Made by a program: the position numbers and the translations under genes. This document shows, piece by piece, positions 34,788-42,897 of a stretch of 64,000 nt of DNA. Source of the stretch: Parabacteroides faecalis. GTDB lineage: Bacteria > Bacteroidota > Bacteroidia > Bacteroidales > Tannerellaceae. The notes beneath the pieces were generated by a model. The model searched no databases. It was not told the DNA's origin and saw only the letters and a list, made by a program, of their open reading frames with translations. The stretch's first letter is position 1. Each line of letters starts with the position of its first letter. The DNA is taken from assembly GCF_022809355.1 (NCBI RefSeq), contig NZ_JAKZMM010000023.1:1-64000 (forward strand). The letters are read 5' to 3'.

Positions 34788-36974
34788 ATGCTCATGCTAA
34801 TACCAAAACGTGTGAGTAAAGTGCTTGGTGGGACATTGCTGGTTGGTTCCGTGCTCTTTACATCCTGTAATCAAACAGTCGAAACACAAATTCAATTGAT
34901 ACCAGAGCCGTTCGAAATGACACAGTCGGATGGTATGTTTAAAGTTAGTCAAGCCATGCTAGTTGGAGCCGGTTCGGCTTCCAATAAAGTAAACTTCCGT
35001 GTCGATCCGAATGCAACGGATATCCCGGACGAAGGATACCAATTGGAAATCGATAAAGCTGGTGTCCGTCTGGTAGCGAAAACAGAAACCGGTTTGTTTT
35101 ACGGTAAACAAACGCTCTTGCAGCTGTTAACTCCCAACGGACTGCCGTATGTAAAGATCAACGACCATCCTCGTTTTCCCTATCGAGGCTTGCATCTTGA
35201 CGTATCCCGTCACTTCTTCGACAAAGAAGAAGTCAAGAAGCTGATGAATGTCATGTCGTATTACAAGCTGAACACATTGCATCTTCATTTGACCGATGCC
35301 GGTGGCTGGCGTCTGCAGATCGATAAATATCCGAAACTGACACAAGAAGGCGCTTTCCGTACCCAATCCGACTGGCGTGAATGGTGGGATAACGGTAAAG
35401 ACCGTCAGTACCTGAAAGAAGGAACGGAAGGAGCGTATGGCGGTTACTACACCAAAGACGATATACGAGACATGCTCGCATACGCAGCCGAGAAACATAT
35501 CACCATCATTCCAGAAATTGAATTCCCGGCTCATTCGGATGAAGTCTTTGTGGCTTATCCTGAATTATGTTGTGCAGGAAAGTCTCATACCAGTGGAGAT
35601 TTCTGTATCGGCAATCCGAAAACATTCGAGTTTATGGAAAATGTCCTGACAGAAGTAATCGAACTTTTCCCTTCCGAATATATTCACATCGGTGGTGATG
35701 AGGCAGGTAAAAACACATGGAAAACCTGTCCGAAATGCCAGGCGCTGATGAAGAAAGAAAAACTCGCCAATGTTGATGAGTTGCAAAGCTACATGATCCG
35801 GAAAGCGGAAGAGTTCCTGAATTCCAAAGGTCGCCGCCTGATCGGTTGGGATGAAATTCTGGAAGGTGGATTAGCACCCGAAGCAACTGTCATGTCATGG
35901 CGTGGTGAAGCAGCCGGATTTAAATCAGCCCGCATGGGACATGATGTGATCATGACTCCGGGTAGCTACATGTATTTTGACTTCTATCAGGCTGATCCCC
36001 GGCATCAACCGGTAGCCATTGGCGGATATACACCGATCCGGAAAGTATATAGTTATAATCCGATCCCTCAGGATTCGTTGACAGCCGAAGAAGCCAAGCA
36101 TTTCCTGGGTGTACAAGCGAATACGTGGACTGAATACATTCCTACTCCCGAGTATTTGGAATACATGATGTTCCCGCGTGCTCTTGCCGTAGCAGAAATC
36201 GGCTGGACGCCGCAGGAGAAACGGGATTGGCAAGACTTCAAGCCACGTGTCAACGCACACATCCCTGTCTTACAACGAATGGGATTGAATCCTTTCCCGC
36301 TTTCCAACGAACTGGAATTTGATATGGTAGTAGATACCATTCAAAAAGAAATCCGCGTAACCATGGATGCCGAGAAATATCCGGCAGAAATCCACTATAC
36401 AACAGATGGATCTACTCCGACAGCGTCCTCTCCTATCTATCAGGAACCGATTGTTGTCAAAGATTCTGCTAAAATCGTGGCTGGTATCTTCGTAAATGGT
36501 CAGTTGCAGGATCGAGTTTCCGAACAACGTGTTGACTACCATAAAGGCATCGGAAAAAGTATCCGCTTCAACAGCCGTCTGTATCCGGGTTATATGGCAG
36601 GAGGTATAAATGCCATCATTAACGGATACCGAGGAGGATTAACGTATCTCGACCAACGTTGGCAAGGTTACACAGACAATCTGGATTGTGTCATCGACCT
36701 AGGGGAAGTCATGGATCTGCATCAAGTTTCTTCGAAATGGATGCAACTAACAGGCCCTGGAGTTTATCAACCGGAAAAAGTAGAAGTATTGACATCTGAA
36801 GATGGAAAGAATTTCACATCACAAGGTGTTATCCCGACTACGATTCCTCAGGATAAATCAGATCTCACATTTCAAGAATATACATTCCAGGGGAATTGGA
36901 AGGCCCGTTATGTACAACTTAAGGCCCAGAATCCTAAAGGATTCATTTTCGTAGATGAAATCGTCATCTGGTAA
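34788..36974 (+). CDS. GH20 beta-N-acetylhexosaminidase lipoprotein
   Basis: An exo-hydrolase that removes terminal GlcNAc or GalNAc from glycans. The product is 728 residues with a lipobox (LFTSC, Cys27), so it is likely surface- or periplasm-anchored. A GH20 N-terminal domain (about 35-125) precedes the barrel (RFPYRGLHLDVSRHFF, LHLHLTDAGGWRLQ); the catalytic pair Asp304-Glu305 is in HIGGDEAG. After about 515 come a chitobiase-type C-terminal beta domain (IHYTTDGSTPTASSP) and an F5/8 (discoidin)-like domain from about 595. A second ATG lies two codons in. It is paired with the mannosidase downstream. Confidence 0.94.
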   Translation: MLMLIPKRVSKVLGGTLLVGSVLFTSCNQTVETQIQLIPEPFEMTQSDGMFKVSQAMLVGAGSASNKVNFRVDPNATDIPDEGYQLEIDKAGVRLVAKTETGLFYGKQTLLQLLTPNGLPYVKINDHPRFPYRGLHLDVSRHFFDKEEVKKLMNVMSYYKLNTLHLHLTDAGGWRLQIDKYPKLTQEGAFRTQSDWREWWDNGKDRQYLKEGTEGAYGGYYTKDDIRDMLAYAAEKHITIIPEIEFPAHSDEVFVAYPELCCAGKSHTSGDFCIGNPKTFEFMENVLTEVIELFPSEYIHIGGDEAGKNTWKTCPKCQALMKKEKLANVDELQSYMIRKAEEFLNSKGRRLIGWDEILEGGLAPEATVMSWRGEAAGFKSARMGHDVIMTPGSYMYFDFYQADPRHQPVAIGGYTPIRKVYSYNPIPQDSLTAEEAKHFLGVQANTWTEYIPTPEYLEYMMFPRALAVAEIGWTPQEKRDWQDFKPRVNAHIPVLQRMGLNPFPLSNELEFDMVVDTIQKEIRVTMDAEKYPAEIHYTTDGSTPTASSPIYQEPIVVKDSAKIVAGIFVNGQLQDRVSEQRVDYHKGIGKSIRFNSRLYPGYMAGGINAIINGYRGGLTYLDQRWQGYTDNLDCVIDLGEVMDLHQVSSKWMQLTGPGVYQPEKVEVLTSEDGKNFTSQGVIPTTIPQDKSDLTFQEYTFQGNWKARYVQLKAQNPKGFIFVDEIVIW

Positions 36975-37018
36975 TAAACAAGTATTTATTTTATCTAAAC
37001 ACAAATAAACTGACAAAC

Positions 37019-39265
37019 ATGAAAAAACAATTATTGACGCTCTTGTTGTGTGGCGGAAGTTTCGCCTTTGCACAGCAGCCTGTCGATTATGTCAATCCTT
37101 TTATCGGGACCAGCAATTTCGGAACAACTAATCCCGGAGCTGTCTGTCCCCAAGGAATGATGAGTGTGACACCTTTCAATGTCATGGGATCTGAAACCAA
37201 CGAATTTGATAAAGACAGTAGGTGGTGGTCAACGCCCTATACATCCGACAATGATTTCTTCACCGGTTATGCCCATGTCAATCTGAGCGGTGTTGGTTGC
37301 CCTGAATTAGGAGGCTTATTACTGATGCCGACTTCCGGAGATCTGAAAGTAGATTTCCATGAATATGGTAGTCATTATGAAAAAGAAGTGGCTCATCCGG
37401 GATATTACAGTAATATGCTGACTAAATATAATATCAAGACGGAAGTCACGGCCACACCTCGTACCGGATTAAGCCGTTTCACCTTCCCGAAAGGACAAGG
37501 AAATATCTTGCTAAACTTAGGAGAAGGTCTGACTAACGAAACCGGTGCAACCGTCCGCTTTGTGAGCGATACAGAAATCGAAGGAAGCAAGCTGATGGGA
37601 ACATTCTGTTATAATCCGCAAGCTGTCTTTCCGATTTATTTCGTGATGCAAGTAAACAAGGCTCCGAAGGAAAAAGGATACTGGAAAAAGCAACGCGAGA
37701 TGAAAGGCGTAGAGGCTCAGTGGGACGCTGATGCAGGTAAATACAAACTATACACGAAATATACCCGCGAAATCAGTGGCGACGACGTAGGTGTCTGGTT
37801 TAAATACGATGTAGCCGAACAGGAACAGATCGAAGTAAAGATCGGTGTTTCATTCGTCAGTATCGAGAATGCCCGTGAGAATCTGAAAGCCGAACAACCC
37901 GGTTTCGAGTTCGATAAAATTGCTTCTGCTGCCCGCGACAAGTGGAATGATGATTTATCACGTATTACGGTAGAAGGCGGTACAAAGGATGAAAAGACAA
38001 TCTTCTACACGGGCCTGTATCATTTGCTGATCCATCCGAATATTTTACAGGATGTCAACGGTGAATATCCCAAGATGGAAAGCCTGGAAGTGGGTAAGAC
38101 TAGTGGTAACCGTTACACGGTATTCTCGTTATGGGATACTTACCGCAATGTTAGTTCGTTGATGACGTTGCTTTACCCCGATCGCCAGTTGGATATTATC
38201 CAGACCATGATTGATATGTATAAGGAAAACGGATGGTTACCGAAATGGGAACTTTACGGTCGGGAAACATTCACCATGGAAGGTGACCCTTCTATCCCTT
38301 ATATCGTAGATGCCTGGATGAAAGGCTTACGTGATTTCGACACCACAACAGCCTACGAGGCTATGCGTAAGGGAGCTACAACTCCAGGCGAATTTAATTT
38401 GCTTCGTCCGGATGCCAATGATTATTTCTCATTAGGTTATGTTCCTTTGCGTGAACAATATGATAATTCCGTTTCCCATGCTTTGGAATATTATCTGGCC
38501 GACTGGAACCTCAGCCAGTTTGCAGAAGCTTTGGGGAAGAAAGAAGATGCGAAATTGTTCTATGATCGCTCAATGGGTTACAAACATTACTATTGCAAAG
38601 ATTTCGGAACATTACGTCCGATTTTGCCGGATGGTAAATTCTATGAGCCTTTTGATCCGAAACAAGGTGAAAACTTTGAGCCAAGTCCGGGATTCCACGA
38701 AGGAAATGCTTGGAATTATACCTTCTATGTACCGCACGACATCAAAGGACTGGCCAAACTGATGGGAGGAAACAAGAAGTTTGTCAACAAATTACAAGGC
38801 GTATTCGACGATGGTAATTATGATCCGGCCAACGAACCCGATATCGCTTATCCGTATTTGTTCAGTTATTTCAAAGGGGAAGAATGGCGTACCCAGAAAG
38901 AAGTACATAAGATCCTGAAGAGTGGCTATCACAATGCTCCGAACGGTGTACCTGGAAACGAAGATGCCGGAACCATGTCAACATGGGCCATCTTCTCGAT
39001 GATGGGATTTTATCCAGCCTGTCCGGGTGATGCTGATTATGTACTGACATCGCCGGTGTTCGATAAAATCACGATTCATCTCGACAAGAAATATTATCCG
39101 GCAGGAGATTTGGTAATCGAAGCTTCACACGCTACACCTGAATCCATCTACATCCAGTCGATTCAGGCAGGAGACAAGAAGTTAAAAGGTTATACTATCT
39201 CTCATCAAGATCTGGTAAAAGCCGGAACTCTGAAGTTCACATTAGGCGATCAACCTAAGAAATAA
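37019..39265 (+). CDS. GH92 exo-alpha-mannosidase
   Basis: A calcium-dependent exo-alpha-mannosidase family enzyme of 748 residues. Signal peptide ends near FAFAQ. N-terminal beta-sandwich from about 20 (VDYVNPFIGTSNFGTTNPGA, FTGYAHVNLSGVGCPELG) and a six-hairpin barrel from about 300 (YTVFSLWDTYRNVSSLMTLL, EGNAWNYTFYVPHD, GNEDAGTMSTWAIFSMMGFYP) carry the family motifs; the acidic catalytic residues lie in those segments. GH92 with GH20 44 bp upstream fits stepwise trimming of host or yeast N-glycans. No SusCD pair is near, so this is not a full utilisation locus. Confidence 0.94.
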   Translation: MKKQLLTLLLCGGSFAFAQQPVDYVNPFIGTSNFGTTNPGAVCPQGMMSVTPFNVMGSETNEFDKDSRWWSTPYTSDNDFFTGYAHVNLSGVGCPELGGLLLMPTSGDLKVDFHEYGSHYEKEVAHPGYYSNMLTKYNIKTEVTATPRTGLSRFTFPKGQGNILLNLGEGLTNETGATVRFVSDTEIEGSKLMGTFCYNPQAVFPIYFVMQVNKAPKEKGYWKKQREMKGVEAQWDADAGKYKLYTKYTREISGDDVGVWFKYDVAEQEQIEVKIGVSFVSIENARENLKAEQPGFEFDKIASAARDKWNDDLSRITVEGGTKDEKTIFYTGLYHLLIHPNILQDVNGEYPKMESLEVGKTSGNRYTVFSLWDTYRNVSSLMTLLYPDRQLDIIQTMIDMYKENGWLPKWELYGRETFTMEGDPSIPYIVDAWMKGLRDFDTTTAYEAMRKGATTPGEFNLLRPDANDYFSLGYVPLREQYDNSVSHALEYYLADWNLSQFAEALGKKEDAKLFYDRSMGYKHYYCKDFGTLRPILPDGKFYEPFDPKQGENFEPSPGFHEGNAWNYTFYVPHDIKGLAKLMGGNKKFVNKLQGVFDDGNYDPANEPDIAYPYLFSYFKGEEWRTQKEVHKILKSGYHNAPNGVPGNEDAGTMSTWAIFSMMGFYPACPGDADYVLTSPVFDKITIHLDKKYYPAGDLVIEASHATPESIYIQSIQAGDKKLKGYTISHQDLVKAGTLKFTLGDQPKK

Positions 39266-39269
39266 AAAA

Positions 39270-39376
39270 AGAATCATTTCCATTCATACTTGTTTTCTTG
39301 CATGAATACGAGCATGAGTGGAAATGATTCTCGTTTATTTTCATCTTGATTCCCGTTGGTTTCAAAAATGATTCTC
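39270..39376. terminator. convergent-gene hairpin with extra half-copies (array D)
   Basis: AGAATCATTTCCA (39270-39282) pairs with TGGAAATGATTCT (39319-39331) as a perfect 13-bp stem between the GH92 gene (plus) and the DUF6249 gene (minus). A further AAAAATGATTCTCGGGAG lies near 39364-39381 and could replace the second arm. T-runs flank both sides. The core GAATCATTT is also present in the hairpin at 27684-27713. Confidence 0.7.
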
Positions 39377-39431
39377 GGGAGTTTTTTATTGCTAAGTTTT
39401 AAACCTGTTTTTACTCTTCTATCTGAGAAAA

Positions 39432-39830
39432 CTATTCATCATCCTTTTTTCCCATTTTGTTCTCGATAATAAATGCCAAGATCAATCCTAAACCACCGCA
39501 CAACAAAACCGAAGCTCCATACGCCATAGAAATCATTTGCCAGTCGCCTTCGAAATTCACACGCACAAACGTATGGAAAATAAAGCCGATCAGCAATCCT
39601 AAGCCTAAACCAGCCATCAGACATCCGATTTTCAAAGCGCTGAAGGATATCCGTTTTTGAGCAAAACTTGGTAACTGAAGTTTCCCGTCCAACACAGCCC
39701 AATCTACTTTCTCCGATAATTTCTCAATAATCATCAAACGTTCTTTCTTGTGAACGAACAATTCAAACAAACTGTAAATTCCGTAACAAATAATTCCGAC
39801 AACCAGCGGAATAGAAATAAAATCCATCAT
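39432..39830 (-). CDS. DUF6249-like membrane protein
   Basis: A 132-residue inner-membrane protein with three TM segments (about 5-22, 66-92 and 98-122) and a short cytoplasmic segment between the first two (KKERLMIIEKLSEKVDW). Bacteroidales genomes often carry such proteins beside an ECF sigma factor; here the sigma gene is divergent, 414 bp away. A role in sigma control or membrane stress sensing is an inference. The start may be the second Met (39827). The sequence ends in a charged tail KMGKKDDE. Confidence 0.75.
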   Translation of the reverse strand: MMDFISIPLVVGIICYGIYSLFELFVHKKERLMIIEKLSEKVDWAVLDGKLQLPSFAQKRISFSALKIGCLMAGLGLGLLIGFIFHTFVRVNFEGDWQMISMAYGASVLLCGGLGLILAFIIENKMGKKDDE

Positions 39831-39859
39831 AATCGTTTCTGTTATTTTTATGTTATTAA

Positions 39860-39867
39860 TACCTTTG
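39860..39867 (+). promoter_or_regulatory. candidate -7 box in the DUF6249/sigma divergent region
   Basis: TACCTTTG fits TAnnTTTG on the plus strand. A transcript from here would pass through the repeat-bearing hairpin (39998-40135) before reaching the sigma factor gene at 40245, giving a leader of about 370 bases. It also lies 21 bp before a small open frame at 39888. Confidence 0.4.
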
Positions 39868-39887
39868 TTTTCCGAAGCTTCTGTAAT

Positions 39888-40121
39888 ATGGACGCAAGAG
39901 AAACGGAATGGTTACAACTTTCAGGCGATTTTTTTTGGGCAGCCGCCCTTTGCAAACTTGTTTTTGCCTGTCAGAAACTTTCCACCCTGCCGAGGGAAAA
40001 CTTCTTTCCCTATTATATATTCTTTAGTTCACGCCGTAGATTACTTAGTTCACGCCGTGGTTTAAGTAGTTCACGGCGTGGTTTACTTAGTTCACGTCGT
40101 GAACTAAAGAATTACATATAG
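39888..40121 (+). CDS. Doubtful small open frame (77 codons) reading through the repeat array
   Basis: ATG at 39888 sits just downstream of a -7 match and opens a 77-codon frame. Because the array period is 21 bp, the repeats translate as Ser-Arg-rich heptads (SSRRRLL, SSRRGLS, SSRRGLL). The composition looks like translated repeat DNA rather than a conserved protein, so I list it only as a possible leader peptide for the sigma operon. Confidence 0.15.
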   Translation: MDARETEWLQLSGDFFWAAALCKLVFACQKLSTLPRENFFPYYIFFSSRRRLLSSRRGLSSSRRGLLSSRRELKNYI

Positions 40122-40147
40122 GGTTAGGAAGTTTGAATCTAGGGTTA
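39998..40147. repeat. four 21-bp tandem repeats enclosed in a long imperfect inverted repeat (array E)
   Basis: Units begin at 40024, 40045, 40066 and 40087, each starting TTAGTTCACG or GTAGTTCACG; the last is a palindrome (TTAGTTCACG-T-CGTGAACTAA). The array is bounded by inverted arms 40008-40033 and 40098-40123 (21 of 26 positions match, 14 contiguous at the inner side), and weaker pairing extends to about 39998 and 40135. A second direct repeat, TAGGGTTA at 40119 and 40140, is also 21 bp apart. The 414-bp gap holds no clear gene; CCCCGAAGGGG lies near 40157-40167. Confidence 0.85.
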
Positions 40148-40244
40148 CAGACTTTACCCCCGAAGGGGAAAATGTGATGTCCCGTTCAAATTATTTGATA
40201 AAGTCATGTAACCTTTCCGGCAAGCCTGCGTCAATCATTATGAA

Positions 40245-40823
40245 ATGGAAGGATTATCGGATACATATTATATCAACCGGATTCTGGCAGGCGACACCAG
40301 TTGTTTCGCCTGTCTGTTGGATAAATACAGCCAACCGTTGTTTGCTTTGATCTTTCGGATTGTGCAAAACCGGGAAGATGCAGAGGAACTGACGGAAGAT
40401 GTATTTATCAAGGCATTCCGTCAATTGGAATCTTTCCGCGGAGAAGGCAATTTTGCCAATTGGCTGTACCGGATTGCTTACAACATGGCCATATCGGCTG
40501 TCCGAAAAAAGAAGATGGAATATTTATCAATAGAAGATTCGCAGCTGACGAATGTATCCGAAGAGGAAGTGCAGGAAGCATTAGGTTCATACGGAACAGC
40601 CCAACAGCTGGAATGGTTGGACCGGGCTTTGGCCCAACTTCCCCCAGACGACCGGGCATTAATCCTCTTATTCTATATCGAAGAGAAAAGTCTGGATGAC
40701 TTGACAGGTATTACAGGCTTGTCGTTGTCTAATCTGAAAGTGAAGTTACACCGCATACGGAAGAAACTGTATGTGCTGCTAACTGAAGAAGAAAAGAATC
40801 AGGATGTTGTTCACAAGAAGTAA
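40245..40823 (+). CDS. ECF-type RNA polymerase sigma factor
   Basis: A 192-residue sigma-70 family protein with region 2 at about 25-95 (FALIFRIVQNREDAEELTEDVFIKAFRQL, NWLYRIAYNMAISAVRK) and region 4 at about 130-180 (LPPDDRALILLFYIEEKSLDDLTGITGLSLSNLKVKLHRIRKKL). It is followed after 6 bp by a small membrane protein, which could be its anti-sigma partner, and faces the DUF6249 gene. Target promoters are unknown; autoregulation from the upstream 414-bp region is likely. Confidence 0.92.
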   Translation: MEGLSDTYYINRILAGDTSCFACLLDKYSQPLFALIFRIVQNREDAEELTEDVFIKAFRQLESFRGEGNFANWLYRIAYNMAISAVRKKKMEYLSIEDSQLTNVSEEEVQEALGSYGTAQQLEWLDRALAQLPPDDRALILLFYIEEKSLDDLTGITGLSLSNLKVKLHRIRKKLYVLLTEEEKNQDVVHKK

Positions 40824-40829
40824 AGAATC

Positions 40830-41198
40830 ATGGAAAAAGAAACAAATAGAGTACAAGAAGACCGTTTGAAAGCATTGTTCAAACAAATGCCGGCAGTATC
40901 ACTCTCGGAAGGATTCCGGTCGCAAATGATGCAACGTATCGAAAAAGAAGCGGTACGTAAGCGTAAGCAACAGGCTTGGCTGGAATGGAGTATGCTGATT
41001 CTCTCTTCGACAATCATGATTGTTGCAGCCGTTTTAGGGCTGAAAGAATTGGAAATACCCGTTATCCGATGGCCACAAATAGATACTTCTTTGCTCTTTA
41101 TTTATACCTATATAGGAAGTATCGCTCTTTTCCTGTTGTGGCTCGACTATCGATTTAGACGCTGGTATGATAAAAAGCATGGGACGAAAGAGAAATAA
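40830..41198 (+). CDS. Small two-TM protein, candidate anti-sigma partner
   Basis: 122 residues: a charged N-terminal cytoplasmic part (1-48; helical, SLSEGFRSQMMQRIEKEA) and two TM segments near 50-70 and 85-104, ending in basic residues (YRFRRWYDKKHG). It starts 6 bp after the sigma factor stop, so it is co-translated. Position and topology resemble membrane anti-sigma factors, but there is no zinc-binding HxxxCxxC motif and no family that I recognise. Confidence 0.8.
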   Translation: MEKETNRVQEDRLKALFKQMPAVSLSEGFRSQMMQRIEKEAVRKRKQQAWLEWSMLILSSTIMIVAAVLGLKELEIPVIRWPQIDTSLLFIYTYIGSIALFLLWLDYRFRRWYDKKHGTKEK

Positions 41199-41243
41199 CC
41201 GGACAAAAATCCCTATTTTTGGACCATAAATCCCAATAAGCTT

Positions 41244-42593
41244 ATGAACAAGAAACTGATAAAAAATGTCCGTATCATCAATGAAGGGCGGAATTATCAA
41301 GGTGCAGTACTGATCAACGGTGAAATGATTGAAGCCGTGTATGAAGGAGAAGTTCCTTCTGAAATCATAGCTGAAGCCAAAGAGGTCGTGGATGGCCAGG
41401 GTAAATGGTTACTGCCAGGTTGTATCGATGATCAGGTTCATTTCCGTGAACCAGGGCTAACACACAAAGCTGATATTTATTCTGAAAGTCGGGCTGCCGT
41501 GGCTGGTGGTGTCACCTCGTTTATGGATATGCCAAACACCAAACCGCAGACAACAACACTCGAAAACCTGGAATGGAAGTTCAACCGGGCAGCCGAAACA
41601 TCCGTAGCCAATTATTCTTTCTTCTTTGGAGGAACAAACGATAATATGGAAGATATTCGTCGTCTGGATCGTTCCCGTGTTCCGGGATTAAAGTTATTCT
41701 TAGGCTCATCGACAGGAAATATGTTGGTAGATAAGAAAGATGCGCTCGAAAGAATCTTTAGTGAAAGTGATCTGTTGATTGCTGTCCATGCCGAAAAAGA
41801 AGAAATTATCAAAAGGAACATTGCTTACTACACCCAACAATATGGTGAAGATCTGGATATTTCCTTCCACAGTAAAATTCGTAGTGAAGAAGCTTGTTAT
41901 GCCTCCTCTTCGGAAGCTGTCGAACTGGCTACCCGGTTAGGAACGCGTTTGCATATTCTTCATCTGTCAACAGCCAAGGAAACTACTTTACTGGATAATA
42001 AACTTCCTTTGAAGGATAAGAAAATTACCGGAGAAGTTTGTGTACATCATCTGTGGTTCCATGACGGAGATTATGCTTTGTTCGGTAACCGGATCAAATG
42101 GAATCCTTCTATCAAAACGCTGGCCGATCGGACAACCTTGCGTGAAGCCGTTAATAATGACAAAATAGATATCATTGCCACCGACCACGCTCCTCATCTG
42201 CTTTCCGAGAAAGAAGGCTCTTGTCTGAAAGCAGCCTCAGGCGGACCGTTAGTACAACATTCTTTAATCGTGATGCTGGAATTAGCCATGGAAGGCCGAT
42301 TCACATACGAAAAGGTCGTGGATAAAATGGCTCACAAGCCCGCCGAACTTTTCCACATTGACCGAAGAGGCTACATACGTCCGGGTTATTATGCAGACCT
42401 GGTCTTAATTGATCCGAACAAGACATGGACTGTAAGCAAAGAAAATATCCTGACCAAATGTGGTTGGTCTCCATTTGAAGGATACACCTTCCATCATGCC
42501 GTTGATACAACATGGGTAAATGGCGAAGTCGTTTGGAAAGAAGGTCAGATCCGGAATGAAGTCCATGGAAAAGAATTAAAATACATCTATTAA
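41244..42593 (+). CDS. pyrC: Dihydroorotase (class I, PyrC/amidohydrolase fold)
   Basis: Catalyses reversible cyclisation of carbamoyl aspartate to dihydroorotate in pyrimidine synthesis. The 449-residue protein has [23 protein letters not shown] (Lys of the metal site), [31 protein letters not shown] and KCGWSPFEG. The first metal motif, normally HxH, reads [10 protein letters not shown] with Gln64 and His66, so one usual ligand is changed; I recall the same Gln in related Porphyromonas proteins. The gene is 45 bp after the sigma pair and ends at a strong hairpin. carA and carB of the same pathway are at the right end of the window. Confidence 0.9.
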   Translation: MNKKLIKNVRIINEGRNYQGAVLINGEMIEAVYEGEVPSEIIAEAKEVVDGQGKWLLPGCIDDQVHFREPGLTHKADIYSESRAAVAGGVTSFMDMPNTKPQTTTLENLEWKFNRAAETSVANYSFFFGGTNDNMEDIRRLDRSRVPGLKLFLGSSTGNMLVDKKDALERIFSESDLLIAVHAEKEEIIKRNIAYYTQQYGEDLDISFHSKIRSEEACYASSSEAVELATRLGTRLHILHLSTAKETTLLDNKLPLKDKKITGEVCVHHLWFHDGDYALFGNRIKWNPSIKTLADRTTLREAVNNDKIDIIATDHAPHLLSEKEGSCLKAASGGPLVQHSLIVMLELAMEGRFTYEKVVDKMAHKPAELFHIDRRGYIRPGYYADLVLIDPNKTWTVSKENILTKCGWSPFEGYTFHHAVDTTWVNGEVVWKEGQIRNEVHGKELKYIY

Positions 42594-42620
42594 TATTATC
42601 AGCAATCTATTGTTGTATGG

Positions 42621-42659
42621 CGAATGATGCAGAAGGAATAACCGATTCTGCATCATTCG
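42621..42659 (+). terminator. 14-bp perfect hairpin after pyrC
   Basis: CGAATGATGCAGAA (42621-42634) pairs with TTCTGCATCATTCG (42646-42659), followed by TTCTTATAT. The rest of the gap to 42897 is AT-rich; a near-match to the -7 box, CACTTTTG, lies at 42845-42852 ahead of the glycyl radical enzyme gene. Confidence 0.85.
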
Positions 42660-42897
42660 TTCTTATATAAATATCAGTAAAACGATATGTCATAAAAGTA
42701 ACAGGACAACTTATAAAAATCCTAGCCTAACCTTTCATATAGAATATTTTCCACACAAAATAGTTACACTTTTATCTATTAATATTTTTTATACTGTTAA
42801 ACTTTCATTCTCATACAAAATATTTATAAGAAGTAGTATCTTTACACTTTTGAAAAAAGAATATAAAAATATAACCGATTCTAATATTAAAGTCAAT

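Noticed and set aside
40008-40123. Invertible DNA switch (phase variation) at array E
   Set aside because: Inverted arms are present but no invertase gene is nearby and the arms are imperfect; kept only as an alternative.
42850-42897. Longer start of the glycyl radical enzyme
   Set aside because: The first codon is TTG and lies in the presumed promoter box; ATG at 42898 fits the family length.
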